From assembly GCF_900141745.1 (NCBI RefSeq), contig NZ_FSRM01000002.1, positions 2,170,001 through 2,234,000 on the forward strand: a stretch of 64,000 nucleotides of DNA, given 5' to 3'. Positions within the stretch are counted from its first letter, which is position 1; each line of letters opens with the position of its first letter. Made by a program: the position numbers and the translations under genes. The stretch is from Paraburkholderia phenazinium. GTDB lineage: Bacteria; Pseudomonadota; Gammaproteobacteria; Burkholderiales; Burkholderiaceae. The notes beneath the pieces were generated by a model. It was not told the DNA's origin. It saw only the letters and a program-made list of their open reading frames with translations, and did not search any database. Positions 35,595 to 43,264 of the stretch are shown in pieces.

Positions 35595-36035
35595 TCAATT
35601 GCCCGGCGTGCAGCATGCTGCCGACGATTGCGGATGCGATTGTGTTTGCTCGCGCGAGTGACCGTAGACCGGCGCGGCTTCGAGTGTTCGAAACGTTTCC
35701 CAGGCGACGCCCTGCGGATCAATGGTCCACGCCTTGTCCGACCTGGCATAGCAGCAGGTCGTGCCGGTTTGCGCCGCAACTGGCAGTTGCGCCGTCGCGA
35801 ATCGCGCATTCATCTCTGCCAACTCCGCGTCGGTTTCGACCTGAATCCCGACGTGGTCAATACCCGGTTTTGCACCACGCTGCGAAATCGCGAAATTCAC
35901 CGCGGGGTCCTTCAGCTCCCATTTGCAGTAATCGGTCTTTAGAACGGTGGGCTCGGCGTTGCCGAACATCGCGCTGTAGAACCGAATACTGTCGCTTAGA
36001 TTTTCGACAGCGACATGGATATGTATACGCTTCAT
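35595..36035 (-). CDS. arsI: ArsI/CadI-family C-As lyase
   Basis: A 146-residue vicinal-oxygen-chelate protein. It has the features of ArsI: His near residue 5-7, His61 in GIDHVGIQV, Glu113 in AWETFRT as the iron ligands, and the As(III)-binding vicinal pair Cys94-Cys95 (GTTCCYAR). These dioxygenases cleave the carbon-arsenic bond of trivalent organoarsenicals. A second CC pair sits near the C-terminus. CadI proteins share the fold, so a metal-binding role is the alternative. Overlaps arsR by 4 bp. Confidence 0.88.
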   Translation of the reverse strand: MKRIHIHVAVENLSDSIRFYSAMFGNAEPTVLKTDYCKWELKDPAVNFAISQRGAKPGIDHVGIQVETDAELAEMNARFATAQLPVAAQTGTTCCYARSDKAWTIDPQGVAWETFRTLEAAPVYGHSREQTQSHPQSSAACCTPGN

Positions 36036-36364
36036 GGTGTGTCTCCGCAGCAGTTGGGGAAATCGCTCGCGGCACAGGTTGCTCCCGCGCAGCAGTTCTC
36101 CGTCAGGAAACTGATCAGGCCAGTCATGGCATCGAAATTCGCCGTGTAGATAATGAAACGCCCATGCTGTCGCGGCTTCACCAGGTCTGCATGTGACAGA
36201 TCCTTCAGATGAAACGACAGGCTTGAAGGGGAAAGCTCCAACTGCTGTGCAATTTCACCGGCGGCCATACCGTTTGGACCGGCCACAACCAGGGCACGGA
36301 AGATCGCGAGGCGCGATTCATGGGCGAGCGCGCTAAGGGCGCGTACAACGAGGTTTGAGTCCAT
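36032..36364 (-). CDS. arsR: ArsR repressor, AfArsR type
   Basis: A 110-residue winged-helix repressor (MAAGEIAQQLELSPSSLSFHL as the recognition region). The As(III) site is C-terminal: Cys91, Cys92 and Cys97 (ENCCAGATC), as in the Acidithiobacillus-type ArsR, with an additional CC at 105-106. It should repress the operon until arsenite binds. It heads the operon, and a matching operator lies 30 bp upstream. Confidence 0.93.
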   Translation of the reverse strand: MDSNLVVRALSALAHESRLAIFRALVVAGPNGMAAGEIAQQLELSPSSLSFHLKDLSHADLVKPRQHGRFIIYTANFDAMTGLISFLTENCCAGATCAASDFPNCCGDTP

Positions 36365-36394
36365 GCCCGGAACAATAGGTCATTCATTTTAACA

Positions 36395-36412
36395 TTTCAA
36401 GTATTATTGAAT
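36395..36412. promoter_or_regulatory. Probable ArsR operator
   Basis: TTCAA, six bases, TTGAA: a perfect 5-bp inverted repeat in an AT-rich patch about 31 bp upstream of arsR. Its form and place fit the known ArsR box (TTCAA...TTGAA). It lies between arsR and the divergent GNAT gene, so it could control both. Confidence 0.65.
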
Positions 36413-36550
36413 TGACGGGTGGGGCGCTACGGGGCGACATCGTGCCGCCTCCGTTGCGCGGAGGTTCGGCAGGACAGGACACGGAATGTACGTCCGATAA
36501 TTGGCGCTACAGAATCAGTTCCTTTCTACCCATCAAACATGGGGGCTTTC

Positions 36551-37096
36551 ATGCGACTGCGCATCGCGACGCCTGACGATGCTGAGGCCATCTCAGCGAT
36601 TTACGCCCCAGTAGTCACAGGCACCGCCATCTCTTTCGAACTTGAACCACCGACAGCGGACGAGATGCGTCGACGATTGATCGCGACGTTGCGACGGTTC
36701 CCGTGGCTAGTCAGTCTCGATGATGCGGATCTGGTGAATGGTTACGCCTATGCCGGCGCACATCGTGAGAGGCAAGCCTACCAATGGTCGGTCGATACGA
36801 CAGTCTATGTCCGCGCTGCCAGTCGAGGGCAAGGTGTTGGTCGCGGACTGTACGAAGCCTTGCTGGCGGAGCTAACGGAGCTCGGCTACGCGCAGGCGTT
36901 CGCGGGCATCGCGCTACCCAACGCCGCGAGTATCGCGCTGCACGAAGCAGTTGGATTCAAGCATATCGGGGTCTATGAAAAGGTCGGATTCAAGCTCGGT
37001 GCATGGCGAGACGTCGGTTGGTGGCAAAAGACGCTGCGTTCTTACGCAAGTGAACCTGTCACGCCGAGAGCTTTTAACGCATCCGGTAATTTCTGA
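36551..37096 (+). CDS. ArsN1/phosphinothricin-type GNAT acetyltransferase
   Basis: About 181 residues from the ATG at 36,551. It has the PAT/ArsN1 pattern: MRLRIATPDDAEAISAIYAP, VVTGTAISFELEPP, YAYAGAHRERQAYQWSVDTT, VRAASRGQGVGRGLYEALL, GIALPNAASIALHEAVGF and GAWRDVGWWQKTL. ArsN1 acetylates the amino group of arsinothricin; close relatives acetylate phosphinothricin. Its place divergent from arsR, sharing the operator region, favours the arsenical role. Confidence 0.86.
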   Translation: MRLRIATPDDAEAISAIYAPVVTGTAISFELEPPTADEMRRRLIATLRRFPWLVSLDDADLVNGYAYAGAHRERQAYQWSVDTTVYVRAASRGQGVGRGLYEALLAELTELGYAQAFAGIALPNAASIALHEAVGFKHIGVYEKVGFKLGAWRDVGWWQKTLRSYASEPVTPRAFNASGNF

Positions 37097-37406
37097 AAAC
37101 TTCGATTGAGTACCAAGGTGATATCAACCCGGCCAGGCATGGGACGGGCGCGTAATTCTATGCTGTCGGAATCCGATACGAGTCCCGTCGAACACACGCT
37201 TTGAGCGTCTGCTTTGCGACCGGCATGAGACACTGATTGAGCAACGGCGACAGGCAGTTGTGGGTCGAGTACGGAAGTTCGCCGTCGGCTGGCTTCAGCC
37301 ATAGCGGTCGATCGACAACGATTGGCATTTCGCCGACAATCTTCGCGAAAACACGCCGAAGCGGATAGGGCGGAGACGAACAACTACATAAAGGAGGGGG
37401 CGCCTG
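37097..37406. other. Intergenic region with cassette tail and box
   Basis: No gene. The tail words GCGTCTGCTTTGCGACCGGC and TGTGGGTCGAGTACGG lead to box copy 10, after which the long duplicated unit begins. Confidence 0.5.
37312..37340 (+). repeat. Terminal cassette box, copy 10
   Basis: TCGACAACG at 1-9 and GCCGACAAT at 21-29. The duplicated unit begins at or one base past its last base, so this box marks the left border of the long copy. Confidence 0.65.
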
Positions 37407-37607
37407 ATGAGATTCGAACCGATTGAACCGACTTTCGGACAAGCTTCCGCTGCTGATGTCACCCGCATTGTGACCGTGCGACGCGTCAAAAAGCTGACCT
37501 TGATGGGCGCTGAGTGCAATGTCGGGGGGAAGTATCTGCTTTATTCGATCCAGCGCACAGGGGCAGAGTTTATGGTTGAATCGATTATTCGGGCTTACAC
37601 CCCCTGA
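37407..37607 (+). CDS. Small protein upstream of the TolA-like gene
   Basis: A 66-residue protein starting MRFEPIEPTFGQASAADVTR with AAGGAGGGGG about 7 bp upstream, one of the strongest ribosome sites in the window. The middle (VRRVKKLTLMGAECNVGGKY) and end (GAEFMVESIIRAYTP) look like a small alpha/beta fold. I do not recognise the family. Its TGA stop is one base before a GTG start for the next gene, suggesting coupled translation. In the short copy it is frameshifted. Confidence 0.62.
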   Translation: MRFEPIEPTFGQASAADVTRIVTVRRVKKLTLMGAECNVGGKYLLYSIQRTGAEFMVESIIRAYTP

Positions 37608-37608
37608 A

Positions 37609-38748
37609 GTGTTCATCGATGACATTTCTGTTTTCGGGCTGAGTGGTCACGCACTCGACTCACTGAAGCGCGATATGGAATTCGTGAAAGCCGTAGATAT
37701 ATTGCTGAGCATGGGGACGCGACTGGAGTTACAGGACAGTCGATTGACCCTCACCGTCGGCAATGCACACGTCGAAAAGTCGCAGTCCCAGCTGTCTTCC
37801 AACGTTGGCATAGCGGCGACACGAATTGAGGCGTTGGGCGCACAGTCCCTGAATGACAGCGATGCTCCCGCCCACCTGCTTCGCCCGTATCAGGTTTATT
37901 CATTTGCAGCGGCTGTGTTGTTCGGTCTTTGTTTTGGCCTGATTCCACCGTCGCTTGCACCCGTGTATATGGCCATATGGGGGATGATCCTCGGCGGGCT
38001 ATTGGCAACTGTTGTGGCGGGTTTTCTGCTGCCTTGGCATCTGCGTCAGTCCCTGGTCGCAGGGGCCATTGTTTCCAAGGCAGTTATCTCGACCGTGACG
38101 GCGTCATTTTTTCTGGCGTCGAGCGTGGTGATGATCGCGAATACCTATCTGGGAGAAAGGCTCCGAGCACCCGAGGATGTGCATATTGAGGGTACCGTCG
38201 GCGTTACGCATGGACGACACACGAGCTGCTGGCTGTACCCTGAGCATCCCATGCTGGATCTGGTACCAGGTCTATCGCTGGGAAGGTTACCGTTGAGATG
38301 TGGCGAGGTGCATTATCGCGCCGTTCCGGAACCTCACCTCTACGACGTCGAGGTCAATCCCGGCCTGCTGAACGTACCTTTCGTTCAGTCAGTGCGTGAA
38401 CTGGACGACAAGCCGCCGATGCCAGCTGCGCCGGCTTACCCGGTTCCGTTCAACGCCTCGGCCCTCCACCCTGAACCGGCATCGATGCCGTACATCGCGA
38501 AGCTCGCTCGACGCATCAACCCGCAGATCGTATGGCATGGGGCGGGGAGCGGCTGGCGGACTACGGTTGCCGTCCATTGCGCCTCAGACGGCAAACTTCT
38601 GTCGGCAACTATCATTCGATCCAGCGGCAATCCCTCATGGGATACGGCGGTGCTTGAGGCGGTCAGGAATTCTGATCCATTGCCCTTGGACGCTAGCGGG
38701 AAAGCGCGGGAACACTTCAATCTTACGATTCAATCTAAGAATCAGTAA
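37609..38748 (+). CDS. Membrane protein with C-terminal TolA/TonB-like domain
   Basis: About 379 residues from GTG at 37,609, one base after the stop of the small gene; a start at 37,519 would overlap that gene. Layout: a 70-residue soluble N-terminus with a helical hairpin, four to five hydrophobic helices (about residues 105-195), a periplasmic region, a Pro-rich stretch (DDKPPMPAAPAYPVP), then a C-terminal TolA-like domain (YIAKLARRINPQIVWHGAG, TVAVHCASDGKLLSATIIRS, WDTAVLEAVRNSDPLP). The last domain is typical of energy-transducing TolA/TonB proteins. Fusion to a multi-helix membrane domain is unusual. Confidence 0.68.
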   Translation: MFIDDISVFGLSGHALDSLKRDMEFVKAVDILLSMGTRLELQDSRLTLTVGNAHVEKSQSQLSSNVGIAATRIEALGAQSLNDSDAPAHLLRPYQVYSFAAAVLFGLCFGLIPPSLAPVYMAIWGMILGGLLATVVAGFLLPWHLRQSLVAGAIVSKAVISTVTASFFLASSVVMIANTYLGERLRAPEDVHIEGTVGVTHGRHTSCWLYPEHPMLDLVPGLSLGRLPLRCGEVHYRAVPEPHLYDVEVNPGLLNVPFVQSVRELDDKPPMPAAPAYPVPFNASALHPEPASMPYIAKLARRINPQIVWHGAGSGWRTTVAVHCASDGKLLSATIIRSSGNPSWDTAVLEAVRNSDPLPLDASGKAREHFNLTIQSKNQ

Positions 38749-38836
38749 CCCGATTGGAGCGATGGCAGAACGACGAAAGACCGCATCGACAGAACCTCGA
38801 TACCCGGTCGGATGACTGTTGTCGGCCAATGTGAAG

Positions 38837-38931
38837 GACCGCTCCTGGGCGCGTGCTACTGATCGCGGGCCGGTGCGTTTCGGGTGTCGCATGCCTATTG
38901 CATCGGGCAGTCATCGGCTAACAGTGGACGG
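38837..38931 (+). repeat. Cassette tail leading to box copy 11
   Basis: Begins GACCGCTCCTGGGCGCGTGC and ends CATCGGCTAACAGTGGACGG. It matches the 28,804 tail nearly base for base, including the non-coding GTTTCGGGTGTCGCATGCC word. Confidence 0.65.
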
Positions 38932-38960
38932 TCGACATCGTGGGCTGCTTCGTTGACAAC
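38932..38960 (+). repeat. Terminal cassette box, copy 11
   Basis: TCGACATCG at 1-9 and GTTGACAAC at 21-29. It closes the long unit; the methyltransferase gene starts 69 bp later. Confidence 0.65.
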
Positions 38961-39028
38961 TCGTCACGAGAGGGACGATCCAGAGTCCAGGCGTAGAACC
39001 AGGAATTGAACAATCGGGCAATGCAAGA

Positions 39029-39856
39029 ATGACATCTCAAACAGAAATCTATTTAAAAGATTTTCATCGGCGCCGGGCAGGAGCAACGCGTCGAGCCTAT
39101 GGCAACCACCCTGCGCGATCCGCGCATGCGGAATACCCGTCTTCCTATCATGCGCTGGCGAAGCGGGTGCCAAATGATGGGATGCCGCGCACAGTACTCG
39201 ATCTGGCATGCGGCGACGGACCACTGCTGCAAATTCTGAATGACAGGGGCAACTCAGCAACGAAGTTGATTGGCATCGACATGAGCGACGGCGAGTTGAG
39301 CGCTGCCCGGACAGTGCTGCCGCAGGATGTTCGCTTGATCAATGAGCGCGCACAAGACTTGTCGCTTGATACCGGCTCGATCGATTACGTTCTGTCGCAC
39401 ATGGCTTTGATGTTGATGGACGACATAGAGCAAGTGATCCGTGAAATTCGTCGGGTATTGCGTGAAGGCGGTAGTCTTTCGGCTGTCGTCGGGCGGGCCT
39501 TTCTGACCGGGCCAGTTGGTGAAGTCTTTTTAAACATATTCAGACCGATTGCGAAGGCAAACCTGGCACACCTACCACTCGGTGATGCACGCACACGCAG
39601 CGAATCCGGTTGGAGCGAACTACTCCAGCATGGCTTCGCTAATGTCGTCTTCGAAGACATCGAAGTTGACTGGACGCCTACGCCAGAGCAGTTATGGTCG
39701 GACATGCTGGACACCTATGATGCGGACAGGATGTCGGAAACAGCGCGGGCACAGTTCAAGAGCGAACTATTGTCGGCGTTTGCGCCCATGCAACGCGAAG
39801 ACGGAACGTTAAAGACGGGATGGGGCCTGCGTCTTATCCAGGCTAGTGCTGCCTAA
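39029..39856 (+). CDS. SAM-dependent methyltransferase, class I
   Basis: A 275-residue protein with the class I motif order: motif I VLDLACGDGPLLQIL (about residues 55-69), acidic end of strand 2 LIGIDMS, then IDYVLSHMALMLMDDIEQVI and a REGGSLSAVV loop. It resembles UbiE/Methyltransf_11 proteins acting on small molecules. Preceded by AAAGA-rich weak ribosome site. Single-gene unit after box copy 11. Substrate unknown. Confidence 0.84.
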   Translation: MTSQTEIYLKDFHRRRAGATRRAYGNHPARSAHAEYPSSYHALAKRVPNDGMPRTVLDLACGDGPLLQILNDRGNSATKLIGIDMSDGELSAARTVLPQDVRLINERAQDLSLDTGSIDYVLSHMALMLMDDIEQVIREIRRVLREGGSLSAVVGRAFLTGPVGEVFLNIFRPIAKANLAHLPLGDARTRSESGWSELLQHGFANVVFEDIEVDWTPTPEQLWSDMLDTYDADRMSETARAQFKSELLSAFAPMQREDGTLKTGWGLRLIQASAA

Positions 39857-39939
39857 CGCCCGGCCAACAACAGCCACTCGATACCATCGCATTGATCGCT
39901 AACAAGCGCCCCGATTCTCGCGGGGGAACGCCAAACACG

Positions 39940-40168
39940 ATGTCAAAACTAACCGATATTTTTCTGAACTGCCGATATCTCTATCTCAAAGGCATCGGTC
40001 AAATGGACGATGGGACATTGCGGCTTGTTCTGTTGGAGGCAACCGAAGGCAGTGCCGTCGACGCGGCAAAGACCCTATAAGCATTTGGCTGCGTATTGCC
40101 TGAATCACGTTGTGGACGTTGCATCGCCGTCCGAACCGGAAATTACCGTAGAGATCGCAACGAGTTAA
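39940..40168 (+). pseudogene. Small hypothetical gene with a frameshift
   Basis: From ATG at 39,940 the frame reads MSKLTDIFLNCRYLYLKGIG and continues to VLLEATEGSAVDAAKTL with a stop at 40,080. The next frame, from about 40,065, reads YKHLAAYCLNHVVDVASPSE and PEITVEIATS to a stop at 40,168. Both parts look like real protein and join smoothly by a one-base shift. So this is a recently broken gene (or has a sequencing error). Family not recognised. Confidence 0.5.
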
Positions 40169-40187
40169 AAAGTGAAAGGAAATCGGA

Positions 40188-40457
40188 TTGATAAGGGAGG
40201 CGTTCGTCGAGAGGGGCTTCCCCATAGAGCGTTGGCCCGTGCGCGAAGAATGCGGTCGGCCAATGAGTCATCTCGCGCAATTTCCCGCGCAGTTGCGCGA
40301 CGAATATTTACCGTCTCCACTGATACAAGCTGATGAAGTCCTGTTTGTTTTTCTCCGGGGTGGTTGCTTGATGCCGTTGAGCCTGCCTCACTCTCCGGAT
40401 GGCGTTTGCCGATATGCGTCCCAGCCAAAGCAGGCGACGCGCGTCACGGCCTCGTAA
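40188..40457 (+). CDS. Doubtful ORF, possible protein remnant
   Basis: An 89-codon frame from TTG. The part GFPIERWPVREECGRPMSHL and AQFPAQLRDEYL looks like protein and faintly recalls the YwqG/DUF1963 motif (GrPmsfLaQ). The rest does not and runs into the leader of the next gene. It may be a decayed piece; I would not assign a function. Confidence 0.25.
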   Translation: MIREAFVERGFPIERWPVREECGRPMSHLAQFPAQLRDEYLPSPLIQADEVLFVFLRGGCLMPLSLPHSPDGVCRYASQPKQATRVTAS

Positions 40458-40479
40458 CCTTTCTTCGAATAGAACGCCT

Positions 40480-40971
40480 ATGATTATCCGGCCTGCAGAG
40501 ACAGCGGACCTTGATTCACTTCTCAGCCTTCGCAACTATTACATTTCCAATTCGTATGCGACCTTTGACGAGGAGTTGATGCAGAAGGAAGCGGTGAGCG
40601 CGTGGATAGGCTCATTCAGCAACTCAGGCCCGCATCGGCTATTCGTAGCTACCGAATCGGGGCGATTGCTTGGGTTCGCAGGAAGTCAGCAATATCGTAA
40701 TCACCCAGCCTTCCAAAAAACGGTCGAAACGAGCATCTACGTTGACCCCGAAGCGGGAGGTCGTGGCGTGGGGTCGGCGTTGTATGAAAAGCTCTTCAAA
40801 GAAATCTCGGGAGAGGACCTGCATTGCGCTGTCGTTGGCATCGCCCTACCAAACGAAGCCTCAGTACGCCTGCATCGGAAAGCCGGGTTTACCGAAGTCG
40901 GGACGTTTGCCGAGTACGCTATCAAGAACGGTCGCTACGTGAGTTCGGTCTGGATGCAGCGCGCGCTCTGA
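40480..40971 (+). CDS. PAT-like GNAT acetyltransferase
   Basis: About 163 residues from the ATG at 40,480. Motifs as in phosphinothricin acetyltransferase relatives: MIIRPAETADLDSLLSLRNY, ATFDEELM, YRNHPAFQKTVETSIYV, EAGGRGVGSALYEKL (acetyl-CoA loop), GIALPNEASVRLHRKAGF. The P-N-x-A-S-x-x-L-H motif is shared with the ArsN1-like GNAT at 36,551, but the overall resemblance is partial. Acceptor unknown. Confidence 0.85.
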   Translation: MIIRPAETADLDSLLSLRNYYISNSYATFDEELMQKEAVSAWIGSFSNSGPHRLFVATESGRLLGFAGSQQYRNHPAFQKTVETSIYVDPEAGGRGVGSALYEKLFKEISGEDLHCAVVGIALPNEASVRLHRKAGFTEVGTFAEYAIKNGRYVSSVWMQRAL

Positions 40972-41086
40972 TGCGCTTCTCGCGGTCGCTTCACCTGGTA
41001 CGCATCGCTGATATGCGCGGACGATATCGGCGACGCGAAATGTGGGTGCCGAACAAACCTGCCACTCCAACGAACCAGAACGCATA

Positions 41087-42079
41087 TCACTGCCCAAGCG
41101 TCCGCTCAAAAAACGCCACTACATCGCGATTCATTTCGCTGTGAAACGCCGCACGATCAAAGCCCGATCGGGACGTGCAGATCTCCGGAATTTCGCGCGC
41201 GGCCGATGCGCTACACGCAGGCAAAAAATCGTAGTGGTCAGCATTCTCCACAAGGTGAAAATCCGGCGCGGTGGGCAGCGCGGCACGCACGATGTCCGCG
41301 TAGTCGGGAGCGGGCTCCACGTGGTCGAACCGTGCGCTCCACAGCTGAACGGGGACGTGAACATCGACGAGTCCTCCCCGATCAAAGACGAAGCCGACAG
41401 CCGGAGCCGCGACGACGACTGCACGAACGCGCGTGTCGTGCACCCAGACCGATGCTGGCAGCGTCGCGAAACGATCCATTAGTCCAGGCGTGCCACGCAC
41501 GACGGCACAGGTGTCGGTGTCCGGGTGCTCAACGCAGTATGGTCCAATCAGACCGAGGTCCGGCACGCCGCCGGCAGCGACGAGCGCGGTCAAGCCGCCG
41601 GCGGAAAAGCCGAACACGCCGATCCGGCTTGCATCGATCGACGCATGTGGTGGCCAACTGGCGACCATGTAATCCGTAAGCCGCTTGAGTTGCTCGGGAC
41701 GAACCCAGAGCTGCGCGGGACGGCTGTGATCGTCGAAACTGTCGCCGCGGTGTGTCACAGCCGCGACGACGAATCCGGCCCGTACGAGCGCAAGCGCCGT
41801 GTCGTAATGACCCCCGTACCACCCGCCAGAGCCATGCGATATGAGAATCAACGGCAGGTCCCGCCCAGCGATGGGCGCATTCAACGCGACTGTTTGGGTC
41901 GCCCCGCCGATCCGATGCGGCGACGCCTGCGCATCGGTCGGATACCAGACGCCGGCGTCTAGCGGCTTTTCGTCGCCATCGGGAATCTCGATCGCCTGAA
42001 AACCGACATCGGCAGCGCACGCAGTTTGCAGCGTGGTTAGAAGGAACGCCACAAGAAGCAGGGTCGTGACGGGGCGCAC
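41087..42079 (-). CDS. Exported alpha/beta hydrolase, dienelactone-hydrolase-like
   Basis: A 330-residue protein with a signal peptide (residues 1-22, ends ACAAD). The nucleophile elbow is GFSAGG (Ser near residue 159), the oxyanion loop ISHGSGGWYGGH, and a late histidine in ENADHYDFLPAC completes a likely triad. Two cysteines in PYCVEHPDTDTC may form a disulfide. Close in type to periplasmic PET-hydrolase-like or lipase-like proteins annotated as predicted dienelactone hydrolase. Substrate unknown. Confidence 0.84.
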   Translation of the reverse strand: MRPVTTLLLVAFLLTTLQTACAADVGFQAIEIPDGDEKPLDAGVWYPTDAQASPHRIGGATQTVALNAPIAGRDLPLILISHGSGGWYGGHYDTALALVRAGFVVAAVTHRGDSFDDHSRPAQLWVRPEQLKRLTDYMVASWPPHASIDASRIGVFGFSAGGLTALVAAGGVPDLGLIGPYCVEHPDTDTCAVVRGTPGLMDRFATLPASVWVHDTRVRAVVVAAPAVGFVFDRGGLVDVHVPVQLWSARFDHVEPAPDYADIVRAALPTAPDFHLVENADHYDFLPACSASAAREIPEICTSRSGFDRAAFHSEMNRDVVAFFERTLGQ

Positions 42080-42251
42080 GGTAGAGCTCCATGGAGGAGT
42101 GGGAGCTTAAAGTGCCCCAGGACGCAGAGGATTGTCAACCCGACGCGCCCCGGTGGCTGTTGCCCCGACGAAGCGCTTTGGTGACGACGACGAATCATCG
42201 AACACAGCCCGCCCCATCTTCGATAACCACGCGCCCACGCCGTCGTCCGTT

Positions 42252-43073
42252 TTAGGCCTTGTTAGTCGTCACGACGTAGCGCGGTGCTGCCTTGGCGTTG
42301 GCGAACTTCGGCGTCAGCGCACGGCGATCCGCTTCCCAGCGCGTCCAGTCGTTTCCATCCTGCAGTGTCGGGATCGTCACGAGTTCGCCCTGATCCAGGC
42401 CGGCCAGCGCCGCGTCGACCAGGTCTTCAGCCGTCATTGTGCTGGCAGCCTCTTTCTGACTGGAATAGCCAGCCACGTCCCAGAACTCGGTGGCGGTCGC
42501 TGCCGGCAGCACCGTCTGGATGCGCACGCCCTTATCAGCGAGGTCGCGCTGCAGCGCGTGACCGAAGCTCAGGACGTAGGACTTCGAGGCGCTGTAGACG
42601 CCGTTCAGCAGTTCCACGGCGATGCCCACTGCCGAGCTGATGTTGATGATCGTGCCGGACGCCTTGCTGACGAACCCTGGCGCCACGGCATAGGTCAGGC
42701 GCGTCAGCGCGGTGATGTTCAGGTCGATCATCGCCTCCATCTCGTCGACGTCTCCCTTGAGAATCGACGCAACCGAGCCGACGCCAGCGTTGTTCACCAG
42801 CATCGTGATGCTCTTGTCGTCGCGCAGCACGTTCTCGATCTTCGAAATCCCGGCCTTGTCGTTGAGGTCAGCGGCGATGGTGTTCACCGAGCGTCCAGTT
42901 TCCGCCTGCAGGCGGGAGGCCAGCGCGTTCAGGCGATCGGCGTTGCGGGCCACCAGGATGAGGTCGTAGCCGCGCCTGGCCAGGCGGTCGGCGTACACGG
43001 CGCCGATGCCGGCGGATGCACCCGTGATCAGCGCGGTGCCTTTCGGAGAGGTGTTAGAGGTAGAAGAGGTCAT
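42252..43073 (-). CDS. Short-chain dehydrogenase/reductase
   Basis: About 273 residues from the ATG at 43,073; an in-frame ATG at 43,145 lacks a ribosome site. Classical SDR features: cofactor motif TGASAGIGAVYADRLARRG, NNAGVG, Ser in INISSAVG and the active site YSASKSYV. It uses NAD(P)H; the Arg-rich ARRGYDLILVARNADRL after the first strand suggests NADP. It is divergent from a GlxA-type regulator gene, which probably controls it. Confidence 0.88.
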   Translation of the reverse strand: MTSSTSNTSPKGTALITGASAGIGAVYADRLARRGYDLILVARNADRLNALASRLQAETGRSVNTIAADLNDKAGISKIENVLRDDKSITMLVNNAGVGSVASILKGDVDEMEAMIDLNITALTRLTYAVAPGFVSKASGTIINISSAVGIAVELLNGVYSASKSYVLSFGHALQRDLADKGVRIQTVLPAATATEFWDVAGYSSQKEAASTMTAEDLVDAALAGLDQGELVTIPTLQDGNDWTRWEADRRALTPKFANAKAAPRYVVTTNKA

Positions 43074-43163
43074 GGTCGTTTCTCTTTCGGAATGTTTGCC
43101 CGACGGGATGTCAGGGGTTGGAGGCCATTCTGACTGTGACATCACGCATCCTCAATGACATAG

Positions 43164-43236
43164 ATGCAATGATTTACGCCATGACGTTCTGGCCTTCATC
43201 TCTCGCACAAATGTCTGCTTTATGATATATGCAATG
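43164..43236. promoter_or_regulatory. Pair of ATGCAATG words in a divergent promoter
   Basis: ATGCAATG occurs at 43,164-43,171 and again at 43,229-43,236, between the SDR and the GlxA-like regulator. A direct repeat in such a place is a plausible pair of regulator sites; the spacing is 65 bp. No proof. Confidence 0.3.
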
Positions 43237-43264
43237 TATTGTGACAACTGCGTGCGAGGCGATC

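Larger units (their letters stand above)
37340..38960 (+). repeat. Long (parent) copy of the duplicated gene-plus-tail unit
   Basis: Runs from the end of box copy 10 to the end of box copy 11 and contains an intact two-gene pair. The short copy at 28,286-28,926 is a deletion derivative of it. Flanking sequences on either side are unrelated. Confidence 0.85.

Noticed and set aside
37158..37625. 155-codon minus-strand frame over the small gene upstream of the TolA-like protein
   Set aside because: The plus strand has a strong ribosome site and protein-like composition; this frame is a shadow shared by both duplicated copies.
39851..39900. GCCTAAC after the methyltransferase, resembling an attC R-prime core
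   Set aside because: No matching GTTRRRY follows at a suitable distance, and no other gene of the array has such a pair.
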